Shown piece by piece: positions 29,484 through 39,045 of a stretch of DNA of 64,000 nucleotides. The notes below the pieces were generated by a model. It saw only the letters and a program-made list of their open reading frames with translations, had not been told where the DNA came from and made no database searches. The first letter of the stretch is position 1. The number at the start of each line of letters is the position of its first letter. A program made the position numbers and the translations under genes. The DNA comes from Polynucleobacter alcilacus. GTDB lineage: Bacteria > Pseudomonadota > Gammaproteobacteria > Burkholderiales > Burkholderiaceae. The stretch is taken from NCBI RefSeq assembly GCF_018881545.1, contig NZ_JACVQD010000001.1:338039-402038 (forward strand), given 5' to 3'.

Positions 29484-31154
29484 ATGAACCCTGCAGAACT
29501 GCTAGAGCAATTTGGGCCTAGAGAATCCATGGACTATGACCTTGTCATTGTGGGTGGTGGTCCTGCCGGCCTATCAGCAGCCATTAAAGCCAAACAATTA
29601 GCCAACTCCTCCGGTAAAGAAATCAGTGTCTGCGTGCTTGAAAAAGGTTCTGAGATTGGCGCTCATATTCTGTCAGGGGCCGTGATGGATCCAAAAGCAC
29701 TCAGCGAGCTTTTCCCCGACTGGAAAGAGTTGGGTGCCCCGCTTTACACCGAAGTGACCCAAGATCAATTTTTGTTTCTCACAGCGAAAAACTCCTTTCA
29801 AGTTCCTAACTGGCTATTGCCTCATTGCTTTAAGAATAAAGGCAACTACATTGTGAGCTTGGCTAACGTTACCCGCTGGTTGGGTCAGCAAGCAGAAAAT
29901 CTTGGTGTTGAAATATTCCCTGGATTTCCTGCGGCAGAAATTTTGTACAACGATCAAGGTGCAGTCTGTGGCGTAATCACTGGCGCAATGGGTTTAGACA
30001 AAGAAGGTAATCCAAGCGATCAATTCCAACTCGGCATGGAATTGCGGGCCAAGTACACCCTCTTTGCAGAGGGTTCGCGTGGTCACCTCGGCAAACAACT
30101 AATTGCCCAGTTTGCCTTAGACCAAGACGCAGATCCGCAGAGCTATGGTCTCGGCATTAAAGAACTCTGGGAAGTAGAGCCCTCCAAAAGCAAACCTGGC
30201 TTGGTGGTCCACACTGCTGGCTGGCCACTAGAAAGCGATACCTACGGGGGTTCATTTCTGTATCACCTGGGTGATAACAAAGTAGCAGTTGGCTTAGTAG
30301 TGGGTCTTTCTTATAAGAACCCCTATCTTTCACCTTTTGAAGAATTCCAACGCTTTAAATTGCATCCCAAGATCCGTGAAACCTTCGCAGGGGGTAAACG
30401 CCTTGCCTATGGTGCTCGTGCACTGACTGCCGGCGGTTTGAACAGTCTTCCTAAAACGGTTTTTCCGGGTGGCGCACTGATTGGTTGTGATGCAGGCTTC
30501 TTAAATGCTTCGCGTATTAAAGGCAGTCATGCTGCTATTAAGACGGGCATGCTCGCTGCTGAAGCTGCCGTTGCTGCCTTGAATGAAAATCGCTCTTCTG
30601 ATGTTTTATCTGCCTACCCTGCTGCATTCCAAAACAGTTGGTTACATACTGAATTAAATCAAGCGCGCAACTTCAAGCCTTGGATGTCCAAAGGACTCTA
30701 CCTTGGCACGCTCATGGTTGGCATTGAACAAAAGCTCTTAGGTGGCAATATGCCTTGGACTGTGCATTTAAAGCATACAGATCATGAGTGCCTAGAACCC
30801 GCCGCCCAACATCAGCCCATTGATTATCCTAAGCCTGATGGCAAGATTAGCTTTGATCGACTCTCCTCGGTATTTATTTCGAATACCAACCATGCCGAGA
30901 ATCAGCCCAGCCATTTGACTCTGAAAAACACAGCAGTGCCAGTTGATATCAACCTTGCAACTTATGCAGGACCCGAACAACGCTACTGCCCTGCTGGTGT
31001 TTATGAGTATGTAGAAACTGATGGCAAACCACGCTTGCAAATTAACTCGCAAAATTGCGTGCATTGCAAAACCTGTGACATTAAAGACCCCACCCAAAAC
31101 ATTGTTTGGATCACCCCTGAAGGTGGTGGCGGACCTAACTACGCGGAGATGTAA
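29484..31154 (+). CDS. etfD: Electron transfer flavoprotein-ubiquinone oxidoreductase
   Basis: Membrane-associated flavoprotein passing electrons from ETF, fed by acyl-CoA dehydrogenases, to ubiquinone. 556 residues. FAD-binding [11 protein letters not shown] near residue 23, a second FAD segment [16 protein letters not shown], and a C-terminal 4Fe-4S domain with cysteines in [10 protein letters not shown] and [13 protein letters not shown] ending [18 protein letters not shown] site precedes the ATG. gcdH, a likely electron donor through ETF, is about 10 kb away in this window. Confidence 0.95.
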   Translation: MNPAELLEQFGPRESMDYDLVIVGGGPAGLSAAIKAKQLANSSGKEISVCVLEKGSEIGAHILSGAVMDPKALSELFPDWKELGAPLYTEVTQDQFLFLTAKNSFQVPNWLLPHCFKNKGNYIVSLANVTRWLGQQAENLGVEIFPGFPAAEILYNDQGAVCGVITGAMGLDKEGNPSDQFQLGMELRAKYTLFAEGSRGHLGKQLIAQFALDQDADPQSYGLGIKELWEVEPSKSKPGLVVHTAGWPLESDTYGGSFLYHLGDNKVAVGLVVGLSYKNPYLSPFEEFQRFKLHPKIRETFAGGKRLAYGARALTAGGLNSLPKTVFPGGALIGCDAGFLNASRIKGSHAAIKTGMLAAEAAVAALNENRSSDVLSAYPAAFQNSWLHTELNQARNFKPWMSKGLYLGTLMVGIEQKLLGGNMPWTVHLKHTDHECLEPAAQHQPIDYPKPDGKISFDRLSSVFISNTNHAENQPSHLTLKNTAVPVDINLATYAGPEQRYCPAGVYEYVETDGKPRLQINSQNCVHCKTCDIKDPTQNIVWITPEGGGGPNYAEM

Positions 31155-31156
31155 TC

Positions 31157-31543
31157 ATGATGATCCTTCACACTATGTTGCGAGTAGGCGATCTGCAACG
31201 CGCCATCGATTTTTACACCAAGGTCTTGGGTATGAATTTACTGCGCATGACTGAACGTCCTGAACAAAAATACTCCCTCGCATTTGTGGGCTATGGCAAG
31301 GGCAATGCCGATGGACAATCTGAGATTGAACTCACCTATAACTATGGTGTTTCCTCTTATGATCTAGGCACTGCTTATGGGCATATCGCCATCGAAGTTC
31401 CCGATGCCTATGCTGCCTGCGACAAAATTAAAGCGGCGGGTGGCAATGTCACACGTGAGGCGGGTCCGGTAGCAGGTGGTGACACCATCATTGCATTTGT
31501 AACTGATCCTGACAACTACAAAATAGAACTCATTCAGCGTTAA
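31157..31543 (+). CDS. gloA: Lactoylglutathione lyase (glyoxalase I)
   Basis: Converts the methylglyoxal-glutathione hemithioacetal to S-lactoylglutathione, a detoxification step. 128 residues, strongly like E. coli GlxI ([23 protein letters not shown]). The metal ligands align as His5, Glu58, His76 and Glu124, the short Ni/Co-type form. It begins 2 bases after the ETF-QO stop and is probably co-transcribed with it. Confidence 0.96.
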   Translation: MMILHTMLRVGDLQRAIDFYTKVLGMNLLRMTERPEQKYSLAFVGYGKGNADGQSEIELTYNYGVSSYDLGTAYGHIAIEVPDAYAACDKIKAAGGNVTREAGPVAGGDTIIAFVTDPDNYKIELIQR

Positions 31544-31545
31544 CA

Positions 31546-32718
31546 GTGGCAGATTCAGAGCAATACCATTTAGAGATTCTAGATAGCCTTAGTGATATCT
31601 CTGCTGAAGAATGGAATGCTCTCCTGCCGTCAGATGCAGGACCATTCTTAAAACATGAATTTCTCAGTACTTTGGAAGAGACTGGCTGTATTGGTGGGAA
31701 CACGGGCTGGCAAGCAGCCCACCTGCTCGTCAAAGATCAGAATGTATTGCTTGGCGCAATGCCGCTGTACCTCAAGCAACATTCCTATGGTGAATTTGTC
31801 TTTGACTGGTCCTGGGCACAAGCCTATGAGCAACAAGGAATGCAATATTTCCCGAAAGCACTCAGCGCTATTCCATTTACCCCAGTTCAAGGCTCACGTA
31901 TATTAAGTGCAGCATCCAGTGATGCCGATTTAGTACAGGGAAAAATAGCTGAGGGATTAAAAACCTTGGTTGTTCAAAACAATCTTTCTTCTGCTCATGT
32001 GCTTTTTCCACATGCGAGAGAACTAGAGTCTTTCAAAAAACAAGGCTTTATGTTGCGTGACTCAGTACAGTTTCACTGGCATAACCAAGACTTCCAAAGC
32101 TTCGAACATTTTTTAAGCTTTCTGACCATGAAGCGGCGTAAAAATATTCGGCGTGAACGCGAAAAAGTAGCAAAAGAGCATATTTCGTTTAGGCATGTGC
32201 CTGGCAATACATCAACAGATCAAGATTGGGAGTTCTTTTATCGGTGTTATGAGAATACCTATCGAGATCACCATTCCAACCCCTACTTGAATGAAGCCTT
32301 TTTAAAGCTGTGGGTAAAGCGCTTGCCAGATAACTTACATCTCATCATTGCGCAGCGTGAAGAAATGCCAATTGCCGCCTCTCTCCTTGTTGTTGACCCT
32401 ATTACGTCTAAGGTTTATGGCCGGTACTGGGGTGCAATAGAGCATGTGCCATGCCTGCATTTTGAAACCGCCTACTATCAAGCCATTGAGTATTGCATTA
32501 GTCATCAGATCCAGACATTTGAAGGCGGCGCTCAAGGCGAACACAAGATGGCTAGGGGATTTTTACCTACTACCATTCAGTCGGCGCATTACATTGCAGA
32601 TCCCCAGTTTTCGAAAGCAGTAAAACACTTTTTAGATAGAGAACACCAAGGCATCGGTGCTTATGTTGATGAGCTCGCCGAGCATAGTCCGCTGAAATCG
32701 ACTACAGTACAGCTATGA
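31546..32718 (+). CDS. GNAT/FemAB-like N-acyltransferase (COG3146 family)
   Basis: A 390-residue protein of the group once annotated peptidoglycan biosynthesis protein (DUF482). Visible segments: FLKHEFLSTLEETG near the N-terminus, MKRRKNIRRERE in the middle, YRDHHSNPYLNEAFL, and a C-terminal EGGAQGEHKMARGFLPT. The fold is related to GNAT and FemAB acyltransferases; the substrate is unknown. It starts with GTG only 2 bases after the gloA stop, so coupled translation is likely, and it overlaps the next gene by 4 bases. Confidence 0.8.
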   Translation: MADSEQYHLEILDSLSDISAEEWNALLPSDAGPFLKHEFLSTLEETGCIGGNTGWQAAHLLVKDQNVLLGAMPLYLKQHSYGEFVFDWSWAQAYEQQGMQYFPKALSAIPFTPVQGSRILSAASSDADLVQGKIAEGLKTLVVQNNLSSAHVLFPHARELESFKKQGFMLRDSVQFHWHNQDFQSFEHFLSFLTMKRRKNIRREREKVAKEHISFRHVPGNTSTDQDWEFFYRCYENTYRDHHSNPYLNEAFLKLWVKRLPDNLHLIIAQREEMPIAASLLVVDPITSKVYGRYWGAIEHVPCLHFETAYYQAIEYCISHQIQTFEGGAQGEHKMARGFLPTTIQSAHYIADPQFSKAVKHFLDREHQGIGAYVDELAEHSPLKSTTVQL

Positions 32719-32984
32719 ATTCTGGAAGCGCCAAAACGAATCAACAAGATGGGTCTCATTCTCTCTCCACAGGAGATGAGGAGTCAGATTCCCCCTGCAT
32801 AGGCGTATGCACCACTCTGTATGACGAAATCTGTCAAGGCTGCGGTCGCTCTTTAGGTGAAGTGAGTAACTGGGTGTTCTTTTCTCAGGAAGAGAAAGAT
32901 TCAGTGTGGAAACGTATTCGTGAAGACGGTACTGCAATGCGCTTTCAAAGACAGGCAAAACAATCTAAATCGTTTGATATTTGA
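32715..32984 (+). CDS. DUF1289 family small Cys protein
   Basis: 89 residues. After a polar N-terminus comes the family signature SPCIGVCTTLYDEICQGCGRSLGEVSNW, four cysteines (C-x3-C...C-x2-C) that could bind a metal or iron-sulfur group, then a helix with ERI-type charged residues. The function of DUF1289 is unknown. It overlaps the acyltransferase stop by 4 bases (ATGA) and ends the plus-strand operon that begins with ETF-QO. Confidence 0.85.
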   Translation: MNSGSAKTNQQDGSHSLSTGDEESDSPCIGVCTTLYDEICQGCGRSLGEVSNWVFFSQEEKDSVWKRIREDGTAMRFQRQAKQSKSFDI

Positions 32985-32986
32985 GT

Positions 32987-33041
32987 GGCTCTGATTGACC
33001 CTTAAGCGACGGTCACTGTAAGTCAAATGGGATATTTATAG
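32987..33041. repeat. Degenerate repeat, copy A
   Basis: GGCTCTGATTGACC...CGGTCACTGTAAG resembles the segment at 38982-39032 (GGCTCTAATTGGCC...CGGCCACAGTAAG). Each copy has a small inverted repeat at its centre. The two copies bracket the accessory block 33.0-39.0 kb. Similarity is seen by eye; its nature is unknown. Confidence 0.4.
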
Positions 33042-33081
33042 TAGATCAATCGCCAAGAATATATATATCTGGGCCTAGCGT

Positions 33082-33111
33082 TTCTTATTGACTGAAAGCA
33101 GTCAATAAGAA
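33082..33111. repeat. Perfect 13-base hairpin in the 279-base gap
   Basis: Inverted repeat 33082-33094 with 33099-33111 around loop AAAG (core CTTATTGACTG/CAGTCAATAAG). Neither strand shows a good T-run after it, so it is a poor standard terminator for either neighbour. It lies about 150 bases past the stop of the minus-strand membrane protein. The rest of the gap is AT-rich with no gene. Confidence 0.6.
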
Positions 33112-33263
33112 TTAACCTGCGCTCTACCACAGAGCTCCATAAGATGGATGAGTTTGTGCAGGATTTAAAGGGGCTTTTGATACTAATGGCGAGAAGATGA
33201 CTATTAAGAAATCAAATTCTCAATGAAAAATTCAACATGAATAAGATTGTTTGCATCTACGAT

Positions 33264-34556
33264 CTATAGTTTTGCAATTTCATTTTGCTTATAGGCAAAG
33301 AATTTCAGAATAGGAATATGGCGAGTCCAGCGAAGAATGCCGTGCTGATCAATCCAATTGGCATAAGCCACATAATCTGGATCAGCGGACAGATGACGCT
33401 CTTCAGTTTTAGCACGCAGAGCATAGATCAGGTTAAGGCCCAATAAAAGCAGGCAATGCCTTAATACTTCAAACTCATTCATGCCAGCCATAAAAGGAAT
33501 AGATAGCATCCACCATGAAAGGTTTTTAGCAATATAGGCAGGATGTTTAGTGAAGCTATATGGGCCATTTGTAATCACACCCCGGTTTGTGAGATTAGAA
33601 AAACGCCCTCCAAAAATGACTGAACTCCATACGTAAATAAGGGTTAAAAATAATATGATCGAACCCCACGCTCCATAGGCAACGGGGTAATTCCAGAGCC
33701 ATTCACCCCAGGGGAATCCAGTATCGTAAGCCAAAAATAAACGACCGATGAGCGACCAAAAAGGCTCATAACAACACAAGGCAACAACCCAGCCAAACAT
33801 GGTGGGCTCGGTTGAACGCGTTTGCGTATCTAGGATTCGGAACGCCATAATATAAGCCATTGTGGCCATGCCTACATCAATAAAATATAAGAAGTCCCAG
33901 GAAAAATCCCAAAACTTCTGAAAAGAATTCACAGTTGAAAAATCAACAGCAATGAATTTAACTAAGTCATTACACATGTAGATAAACATTAGAGGAATGA
34001 AGAACCCTTTTACCAACCAGGAAAGTAGGTGCTGACGAAAAATCAATTCATCTACACGATGCCATTGAAGCATGAGAATCATCCCCATATTCCAATAACC
34101 ATCATGAGGTTCTCGCATTACCCCATCAACGAAAAAAATATACGGTATGGAAGCGATTGCTAAATAAGGGGCAATGAATTCAAAAGCTTTGAAATACCGC
34201 TCATAAAAGCCGCCTCGGTACTCAGGAAAAACCCAATAAAAAAATGCTAGGAGACCTATCGTGCCCCAAAAGCCAAGAATCTTAATAATGCTTCGAGTCC
34301 AATTGGGTGAAAAACCTGTCCAATTTAGCCCGGTTGAGGCCCGAAGATAGGTCTTTTGCCACACTAGGTCCGGCACAAAAATACCTATTGTCTGGCATGC
34401 AATTAGAAATAAAGCGCAGATAACAATATCGCCACCCAAATCATTGCCAAACTTAATAAAAATTGCGCCTAAGAGGAAAAAGGCTAAACCTGAAAGAGCC
34501 ACTAAACCATGTGTAGCAGATTTTGGTTTTTGAATATCAAGATTATTGGCGGGCAT
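33264..34556 (-). CDS. Polytopic membrane protein with ICMT/PEMT-like C-terminal methyltransferase region
   Basis: 430 residues with about nine or ten hydrophobic helices. The C-terminal part, NRGVITNGPYSFTKHPAYIAKNLSWW followed by AKTEERHLSADPDYVAYANW, matches the signature of isoprenylcysteine carboxyl methyltransferase and phospholipid methyltransferase-like membrane enzymes (the HPxY and EER elements that bind S-adenosylmethionine). The N-terminal helices are not recognised. It starts 34 bases after tpsB on the same strand and is likely in one operon with it. The substrate is unknown; a link to exoprotein secretion is only contextual. Confidence 0.65.
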   Translation of the reverse strand: MPANNLDIQKPKSATHGLVALSGLAFFLLGAIFIKFGNDLGGDIVICALFLIACQTIGIFVPDLVWQKTYLRASTGLNWTGFSPNWTRSIIKILGFWGTIGLLAFFYWVFPEYRGGFYERYFKAFEFIAPYLAIASIPYIFFVDGVMREPHDGYWNMGMILMLQWHRVDELIFRQHLLSWLVKGFFIPLMFIYMCNDLVKFIAVDFSTVNSFQKFWDFSWDFLYFIDVGMATMAYIMAFRILDTQTRSTEPTMFGWVVALCCYEPFWSLIGRLFLAYDTGFPWGEWLWNYPVAYGAWGSIILFLTLIYVWSSVIFGGRFSNLTNRGVITNGPYSFTKHPAYIAKNLSWWMLSIPFMAGMNEFEVLRHCLLLLGLNLIYALRAKTEERHLSADPDYVAYANWIDQHGILRWTRHIPILKFFAYKQNEIAKL

Positions 34557-34590
34557 GATTGTGACTAACTCAGATCTGAATCTTGATCAA

Positions 34591-36300
34591 TTAAAAGAAA
34601 AAACTTCCTGAAAACCACGTCTGCGGATTTTTATTGGTGCTATCAGAATTCAGAGCCTGTCCATTCTGTGTATAGAGAGGGTTTGAGCCAACCCGCCAAG
34701 CCACCATCGCATTCAAGACAATGTCACGATAGATCCACTTCATACCAACGCCAGTACCTGATAATGAATACGTATTATTGGCATTAGTAAGGCCTTGCCA
34801 TCCAAAAAATGTATTTTTATACTGCTGCACAATTCCTGTATCAAAAAATGCATAGCCTAAAAATTGCTGTGGTAATTTTTGGCGTAACTCAATCGTTCCC
34901 AATGCGCCCTGCGCTCCAGCACCTTGCGCTACTGGGTAGGCTCGAACTCCATAAGGACCACCTAAATATATTTGCTCTGCGGCACTTAAATTAGCAGATG
35001 CATATTGTCCATAAGCTGCAATATAGAGGGAAGTATCCCCAGAAGAACTTAAAGCCTGAATTCGGTTACCCGAAAAAGTCACTTTATTAAAATTGGCTGG
35101 CGGAGTTAAATCAAAAGTAACGCTGGGATAAATATTATCTAAGTAGCCAAGAATGAAAGATAGATTTCCTGCAGAAGTTGCTCCGCCTAAGAAAGAATCA
35201 TAGATATTTCCAGAAATACTCAAGGAAAGATCTTTGATATTGTATGCGGTGGTGGTTTGATTGTTGATTAATAAATAATTGGTATAGCTTTTAATGTCAT
35301 AGCTCAATGCTACGTTAAGATTAGCGCCCTCACTTCTCAATAATGGATATACGGCATTTGCTCCAACCGTCCATGCACTTCCTCCAATACCATTGGGATA
35401 GGCGTAGTCGCCAACATCTTTAAAAGTCAGTACTGATGAACCTAAACCGAAGCGAAGCCCGCTGTAGCCCACTGGAAAGTTATAACCTAATTGACCATAT
35501 TGAGAGCCCTGGGAAGCAAGGGCATTCAATATCGTCTGATCTCCATAACCTAGAGGATTATTAACAACTAAGGACATTAAGGCTTGATTTGTCCCTGTGT
35601 ACTCACTGCCATAGTTATTCAAATCCACCTTACCCTCAAATAGCTTCGGTTGTATTAAGTTGATCTGGAAATCTGTCTCGCCAGGATTTTCGCCTCGTTT
35701 GATTTGCCCCTGAACGTTCACTCCAGGGGTCTCATTCAAGATCATTAAGGTATGCTGAAGTTTTTGCAAATTAACTGTGTCGCCGATAGAACTCGTATTT
35801 TCAATATAAGCAAGAACTCTTTTTTCTCCAAACCGAGTTTCGCCATCGGGCATAGTGACAGTAACTTTCCCGAGCTTAGATTTAGTAATCAGAATTTCAA
35901 CAATGCCATTTTTAATTTCCTGTGGAGGCAATGTCACCAGCACATGAATCCCATCGCTTTGATATATTCTGACAATTTGATTGGTGAGATTGTCTAAGTC
36001 AGCGATCGTGACACTTTGAGATATCCAAGGCTTCACTAAATTTTGGAACTCGTTTACATACTCGACATCTGCGCCTACAAAGTTAACGCCATTTAAAATA
36101 AAGCTAATGTCTTGACTCTTTTTGGTTTCAAGAGGCGAGGAAGCAGTGGGCTTAACCGCCTCAGGTAGCGGTAATGGACTAGGAAGAGGTAATTGCTTTT
36201 CTAACTGTTGTTGTAGAGCACCAGCATTTGATTGGGCAAAAACTGCATGCCCCATAACCATTAGGCTAAGTGCAAAAGCAGTGAGTATGTAATGACGCAT
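34591..36300 (-). CDS. TpsB-family outer-membrane transporter (ShlB/FhaC/HecB)
   Basis: The pore of a two-partner secretion system, which exports one TpsA exoprotein across the outer membrane. 569 residues: signal peptide ending GHAVFA-QS (cleavage near 22), a Pro-rich segment (LPLPSPLPLPEAVKP), POTRA domains at about 60-220 (FILNGVNFVGA...), and a 16-strand beta-barrel with the conserved GGPYGVRAYPVAQGAGAQG in loop 6 (the VRGY-like motif) and a terminal Phe. Unlike most TPS pairs, its exoprotein gene is divergent rather than downstream in the same operon. A membrane methyltransferase-like gene follows. Confidence 0.88.
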   Translation of the reverse strand: MRHYILTAFALSLMVMGHAVFAQSNAGALQQQLEKQLPLPSPLPLPEAVKPTASSPLETKKSQDISFILNGVNFVGADVEYVNEFQNLVKPWISQSVTIADLDNLTNQIVRIYQSDGIHVLVTLPPQEIKNGIVEILITKSKLGKVTVTMPDGETRFGEKRVLAYIENTSSIGDTVNLQKLQHTLMILNETPGVNVQGQIKRGENPGETDFQINLIQPKLFEGKVDLNNYGSEYTGTNQALMSLVVNNPLGYGDQTILNALASQGSQYGQLGYNFPVGYSGLRFGLGSSVLTFKDVGDYAYPNGIGGSAWTVGANAVYPLLRSEGANLNVALSYDIKSYTNYLLINNQTTTAYNIKDLSLSISGNIYDSFLGGATSAGNLSFILGYLDNIYPSVTFDLTPPANFNKVTFSGNRIQALSSSGDTSLYIAAYGQYASANLSAAEQIYLGGPYGVRAYPVAQGAGAQGALGTIELRQKLPQQFLGYAFFDTGIVQQYKNTFFGWQGLTNANNTYSLSGTGVGMKWIYRDIVLNAMVAWRVGSNPLYTQNGQALNSDSTNKNPQTWFSGSFFF

Positions 36301-36410
36301 TTCAAAGTAATTTCTAAGTTAATTTATTCTTTGAAAGAAATATTAAGATACGATTTAAAGATTGGTGAGTATTATGTCGTATTACATAGAACGCCACATC
36401 CTAAGCGCCC

Positions 36411-38813
36411 ATGACATTAGTACTAGTTAACTCAGAAAATTCTCTGATCATTTCTCTCAAAATCAAACTAGCTGTTTTTTTCTTACTAGCATTCCCTATA
36501 TTTACAGCACTGACACAAGGGGTTGCGCATGGACAAACCTCTACAACGCTTCCAACCAATCCAAGCGTAACTACTGGCTCGGTCAGTATTTCTAACCCAA
36601 GTACTGGGGTGATGAATATCAATCAAAGTTCATCTAAAGCAAGTATTAATTGGACGAGTTTTAATATTGGATCAGAGGCTAGAGTAAATATTGCCCAGCC
36701 AGGCTTTAACTCGGTCCTGCTTAATCGAGTAAATGGTGGAGGGACAGCTTTAATCGAGGGTGCATTAAATGCCAATGGCCAGGTTATTCTCCTTAATCCA
36801 AACGGATTTACTTTTGGCAGGGGAGCTCAAGTAAGCTTTGGTGGCACTCTTATTTCAACAGCAGGCTTTCCAAATCCTTTAATTTTTGGGAGCGGAGCTC
36901 AAACAAACCTGGCGAGCGCTATTGTCTCAACTATAGGATTATCTGGCCTTAATTTTGGCAACGGGTTTTCCTCATCGCCACTTACCACCCTTAGAACTAA
37001 TTTGAACCCAGAGCCATTATTAAATACCAATCCATCTGGCTACATTGCCCTTCTTGGTCCGCAAGTGACAAATAATGGAGCAATTGTTGCGCGTGTAGGA
37101 CCAATGAATCGCGTCACTTCGGATAACGGAGAGTCCTTTTCATTGGTATTCAGACAAAGTCAACTGATTGGAGTTAATGTAGATAAAGCAACTTTGACTC
37201 AGATGATTAATGATCGTAGGGGCATTCCAGTAGACGATCGAACCATTATTTTTTCAACTCCAGCTGCTAATCAAATCTTTTCCTCAACCATTAATAATGG
37301 AGGACTAGTTCACGCCAATAGTCTGATTAGTAAATTTGGAGAAATTTCCTTAGCTTTATCTAAATCAGAACCGGAGGGTTTACCAGGTTCAAATCCGGGT
37401 GGTAAGCCTAGTTCCGACAGTACCCCGAACTCGAATTCAAGTACTTCACCATCGAGCTCTACTGTTAAATCAAATAGCTCTGTCGTTAAGTCCAGCAAAC
37501 CTAGTGTGAAGTCAAAGAGTTCGGATGGTGAATCCAGTTCCAGTGGTAAGTCGAGTTCTAGTGGTGAATCTAGCTCTAGTGGTAAGTCTAGCTCTAGTGG
37601 TAAGTCTAGCTCAAGTGGTGAATCAAGCTCTAGCGGTAAGTCCAGCTCAAGCGGTAAGTCGAGTTCTAGTGGTGAATCTAGCTCTAGCGGTAAGTCGAGT
37701 TCTAGTGGTGAATCTAGCTCTAGTGGTAAGTCCAGCTCAAGCGGTAAGTCGAGTTCTAGTGGTGAATCTAGCTCTAGTGGTAAGTCCAGCTCTAGTGGTA
37801 AGTCCAGCTCAAGTGGTGAATCAAGTTCTAGCGGTAAGTCGAGTTCTAGCACTTCGGGATCAAGCACTTCAGGCTCTAGCACTTCCGGTTCAAGTACTTC
37901 CGGTTCAAGTACTTCAGGCTCAACTTCCGGATCAAGTACTTCAGGCTCAAGCACTTCAGGTTCTAGCACTTCGGGAAATTCAGGTTCTAGTACTTCAGGC
38001 TCAAGTACTTCCGGATCAAGTACTTCAGGCTCTAGCACTTCAGGTTCTAGCACTTCGGGAAATTCAGGTTCAAGTACTTCAGGTTCTAGCACTTCGGGAT
38101 CAAGCACTTCAGGTTCTAGTACTTCAGGCTCAAGTACTTCCGGATCAAGTACTTCAGGCTCTAGCACTTCAGGTTCTAGTACTTCCGGTTCAAGTACTTC
38201 AAGCTCAACTTCAGGTTCAAGTACTTCAGGTTCTAGCACTTCAGGTTCTAGTACTTCAGGCTCAAGTACTTCCGGATCAAGTACTTCAGGCTCTAGCACT
38301 TCAGGTTCTAGCACTTCGGGAAATTCAGGTTCTAGTACTTCAGGTTCTAGCACTTCGGGATCAAGCACTTCAGGTTCTAGTACTTCAGGCTCAAGTACTT
38401 CCGGATCAAGTACTTCAGGCTCTAGCACTTCAGGTTCTAGTACTTCCGGTTCAAGTACTTCCGGATCAAGTACTTCAGGCTCTAGCACTTCAGGTTCTAG
38501 CACTTCAGGCTCAAGTACTTCAGGTTCTAGTACTTCCGGTTCTAGCACTTCGGGAAATTCAGGTTCAAGTACTTCAGGCTCTAGTACTTCAGGCTCAAGC
38601 ACTTCCGGTTCTAGCACTTCCGGTTCAAGTACTTCAGGTTCTAGCACTTCGGGAAATTCAGGTTCTAGCACTTCGGGATCAAGCACTTCAGGTTCTAGTA
38701 CTTCAGGCTCATCTTCGGGCGACACCTCCAATGCTAGGGGCTCTCAGGTCTGCACATTATTCATAGATCGAACTGGAGTTTTAATTAATAACTGCGCAGG
38801 ACCCAGAAGGTAA
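36411..38813 (+). CDS. TpsA exoprotein with filamentous-haemagglutinin TPS domain and Ser/Thr/Gly repeat stalk
   Basis: 800 residues. An N-terminal hydrophobic signal (about 13-41) precedes a TPS secretion domain: [51 protein letters not shown] (about 55-160), then beta-helix-like sequence to about 330. Residues 373-480 are 18 copies of G(K/E)SSSS; about 480-770 is roughly 55 copies of GSSTS, broken by GNSG inserts. The end is [23 protein letters not shown], with Cys781 and Cys795 able to close a loop as in HMW-type adhesins. No haemagglutinin repeats or toxin domain are seen. Probably a surface-tethered protein on a flexible stalk. Start site lacks a clear ribosome-binding site. Confidence 0.8.
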   Translation: MTLVLVNSENSLIISLKIKLAVFFLLAFPIFTALTQGVAHGQTSTTLPTNPSVTTGSVSISNPSTGVMNINQSSSKASINWTSFNIGSEARVNIAQPGFNSVLLNRVNGGGTALIEGALNANGQVILLNPNGFTFGRGAQVSFGGTLISTAGFPNPLIFGSGAQTNLASAIVSTIGLSGLNFGNGFSSSPLTTLRTNLNPEPLLNTNPSGYIALLGPQVTNNGAIVARVGPMNRVTSDNGESFSLVFRQSQLIGVNVDKATLTQMINDRRGIPVDDRTIIFSTPAANQIFSSTINNGGLVHANSLISKFGEISLALSKSEPEGLPGSNPGGKPSSDSTPNSNSSTSPSSSTVKSNSSVVKSSKPSVKSKSSDGESSSSGKSSSSGESSSSGKSSSSGKSSSSGESSSSGKSSSSGKSSSSGESSSSGKSSSSGESSSSGKSSSSGKSSSSGESSSSGKSSSSGKSSSSGESSSSGKSSSSTSGSSTSGSSTSGSSTSGSSTSGSTSGSSTSGSSTSGSSTSGNSGSSTSGSSTSGSSTSGSSTSGSSTSGNSGSSTSGSSTSGSSTSGSSTSGSSTSGSSTSGSSTSGSSTSGSSTSSSTSGSSTSGSSTSGSSTSGSSTSGSSTSGSSTSGSSTSGNSGSSTSGSSTSGSSTSGSSTSGSSTSGSSTSGSSTSGSSTSGSSTSGSSTSGSSTSGSSTSGSSTSGSSTSGSSTSGNSGSSTSGSSTSGSSTSGSSTSGSSTSGSSTSGNSGSSTSGSSTSGSSTSGSSSGDTSNARGSQVCTLFIDRTGVLINNCAGPRR
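37527..38710 (+). repeat. Tandem coding repeats: 18-base and 15-base units
   Basis: 37527-37850 is 18 units of 18 bases (GGTAAGTCTAGCTCTAGT type, Lys or Glu at the second codon). From 37851 to about 38710 the unit becomes 15 bases (TCTAGCACTTCAGGT type). Synonymous codons vary but the frame never breaks, so gain or loss of units keeps the protein in frame. An in-phase long open frame on the opposite strand is a by-product. Confidence 0.95.
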
Positions 38814-38886
38814 GTTATTAAAGACATGAAATCGCGTGCTTGATGAATATCTTTCCCCCCAAAGAAAAGCGACCCCTTAGGATGGC

Positions 38887-38908
38887 TTTGGTAACACTTT
38901 TGGTAACA
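38887..38908. repeat. Direct repeat TTTGGTAACA x2 in the 232-base gap
   Basis: Two copies of TTTGGTAACA start 12 bases apart (38887-38896 and 38899-38908) in the gap between tpsA and ybiT. Such short paired repeats are seen at recombinase core sites, but no integrase gene is in the window. The rest of the gap has no recognisable gene. Confidence 0.35.
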
Positions 38909-38981
38909 AGGGTGTTGTATCGCTAAAAACTCTTGTAATACCTATTGACTTGGCGGAAGGGGGGGTACTGAGATTTTAAAT

Positions 38982-39032
38982 GGCTCTAATTGGCCGATAG
39001 CGGCCACAGTAAGCAATCACCACTATAAGATA
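38982..39032. repeat. Degenerate repeat, copy B
   Basis: Partner of the segment at 32987-33041; it contains the perfect small hairpin TGGCCG-ATAG-CGGCCA (38991-39006). It marks the right end of the accessory block, just after ybiT's 3' end on the opposite side. Confidence 0.4.
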
Positions 39033-39045
39033 AAAACTACTTAAC

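Noticed and set aside
37527-38710. CRISPR-like array
   Set aside because: Repeats are contiguous, 15-18 bases, in frame and without unique spacers; they are coding repeats.
37310-38731. 473-residue open frame on the minus strand ([11 protein letters not shown]... repeats)
   Set aside because: Antisense image of the tpsA codon repeats, which lack stops in several frames; no start signals and no known domain.
37525-38766. 413-residue frame in another plus-strand phase ([10 protein letters not shown]...)
   Set aside because: Same cause: out-of-phase reading of the 15- and 18-base repeats inside tpsA.
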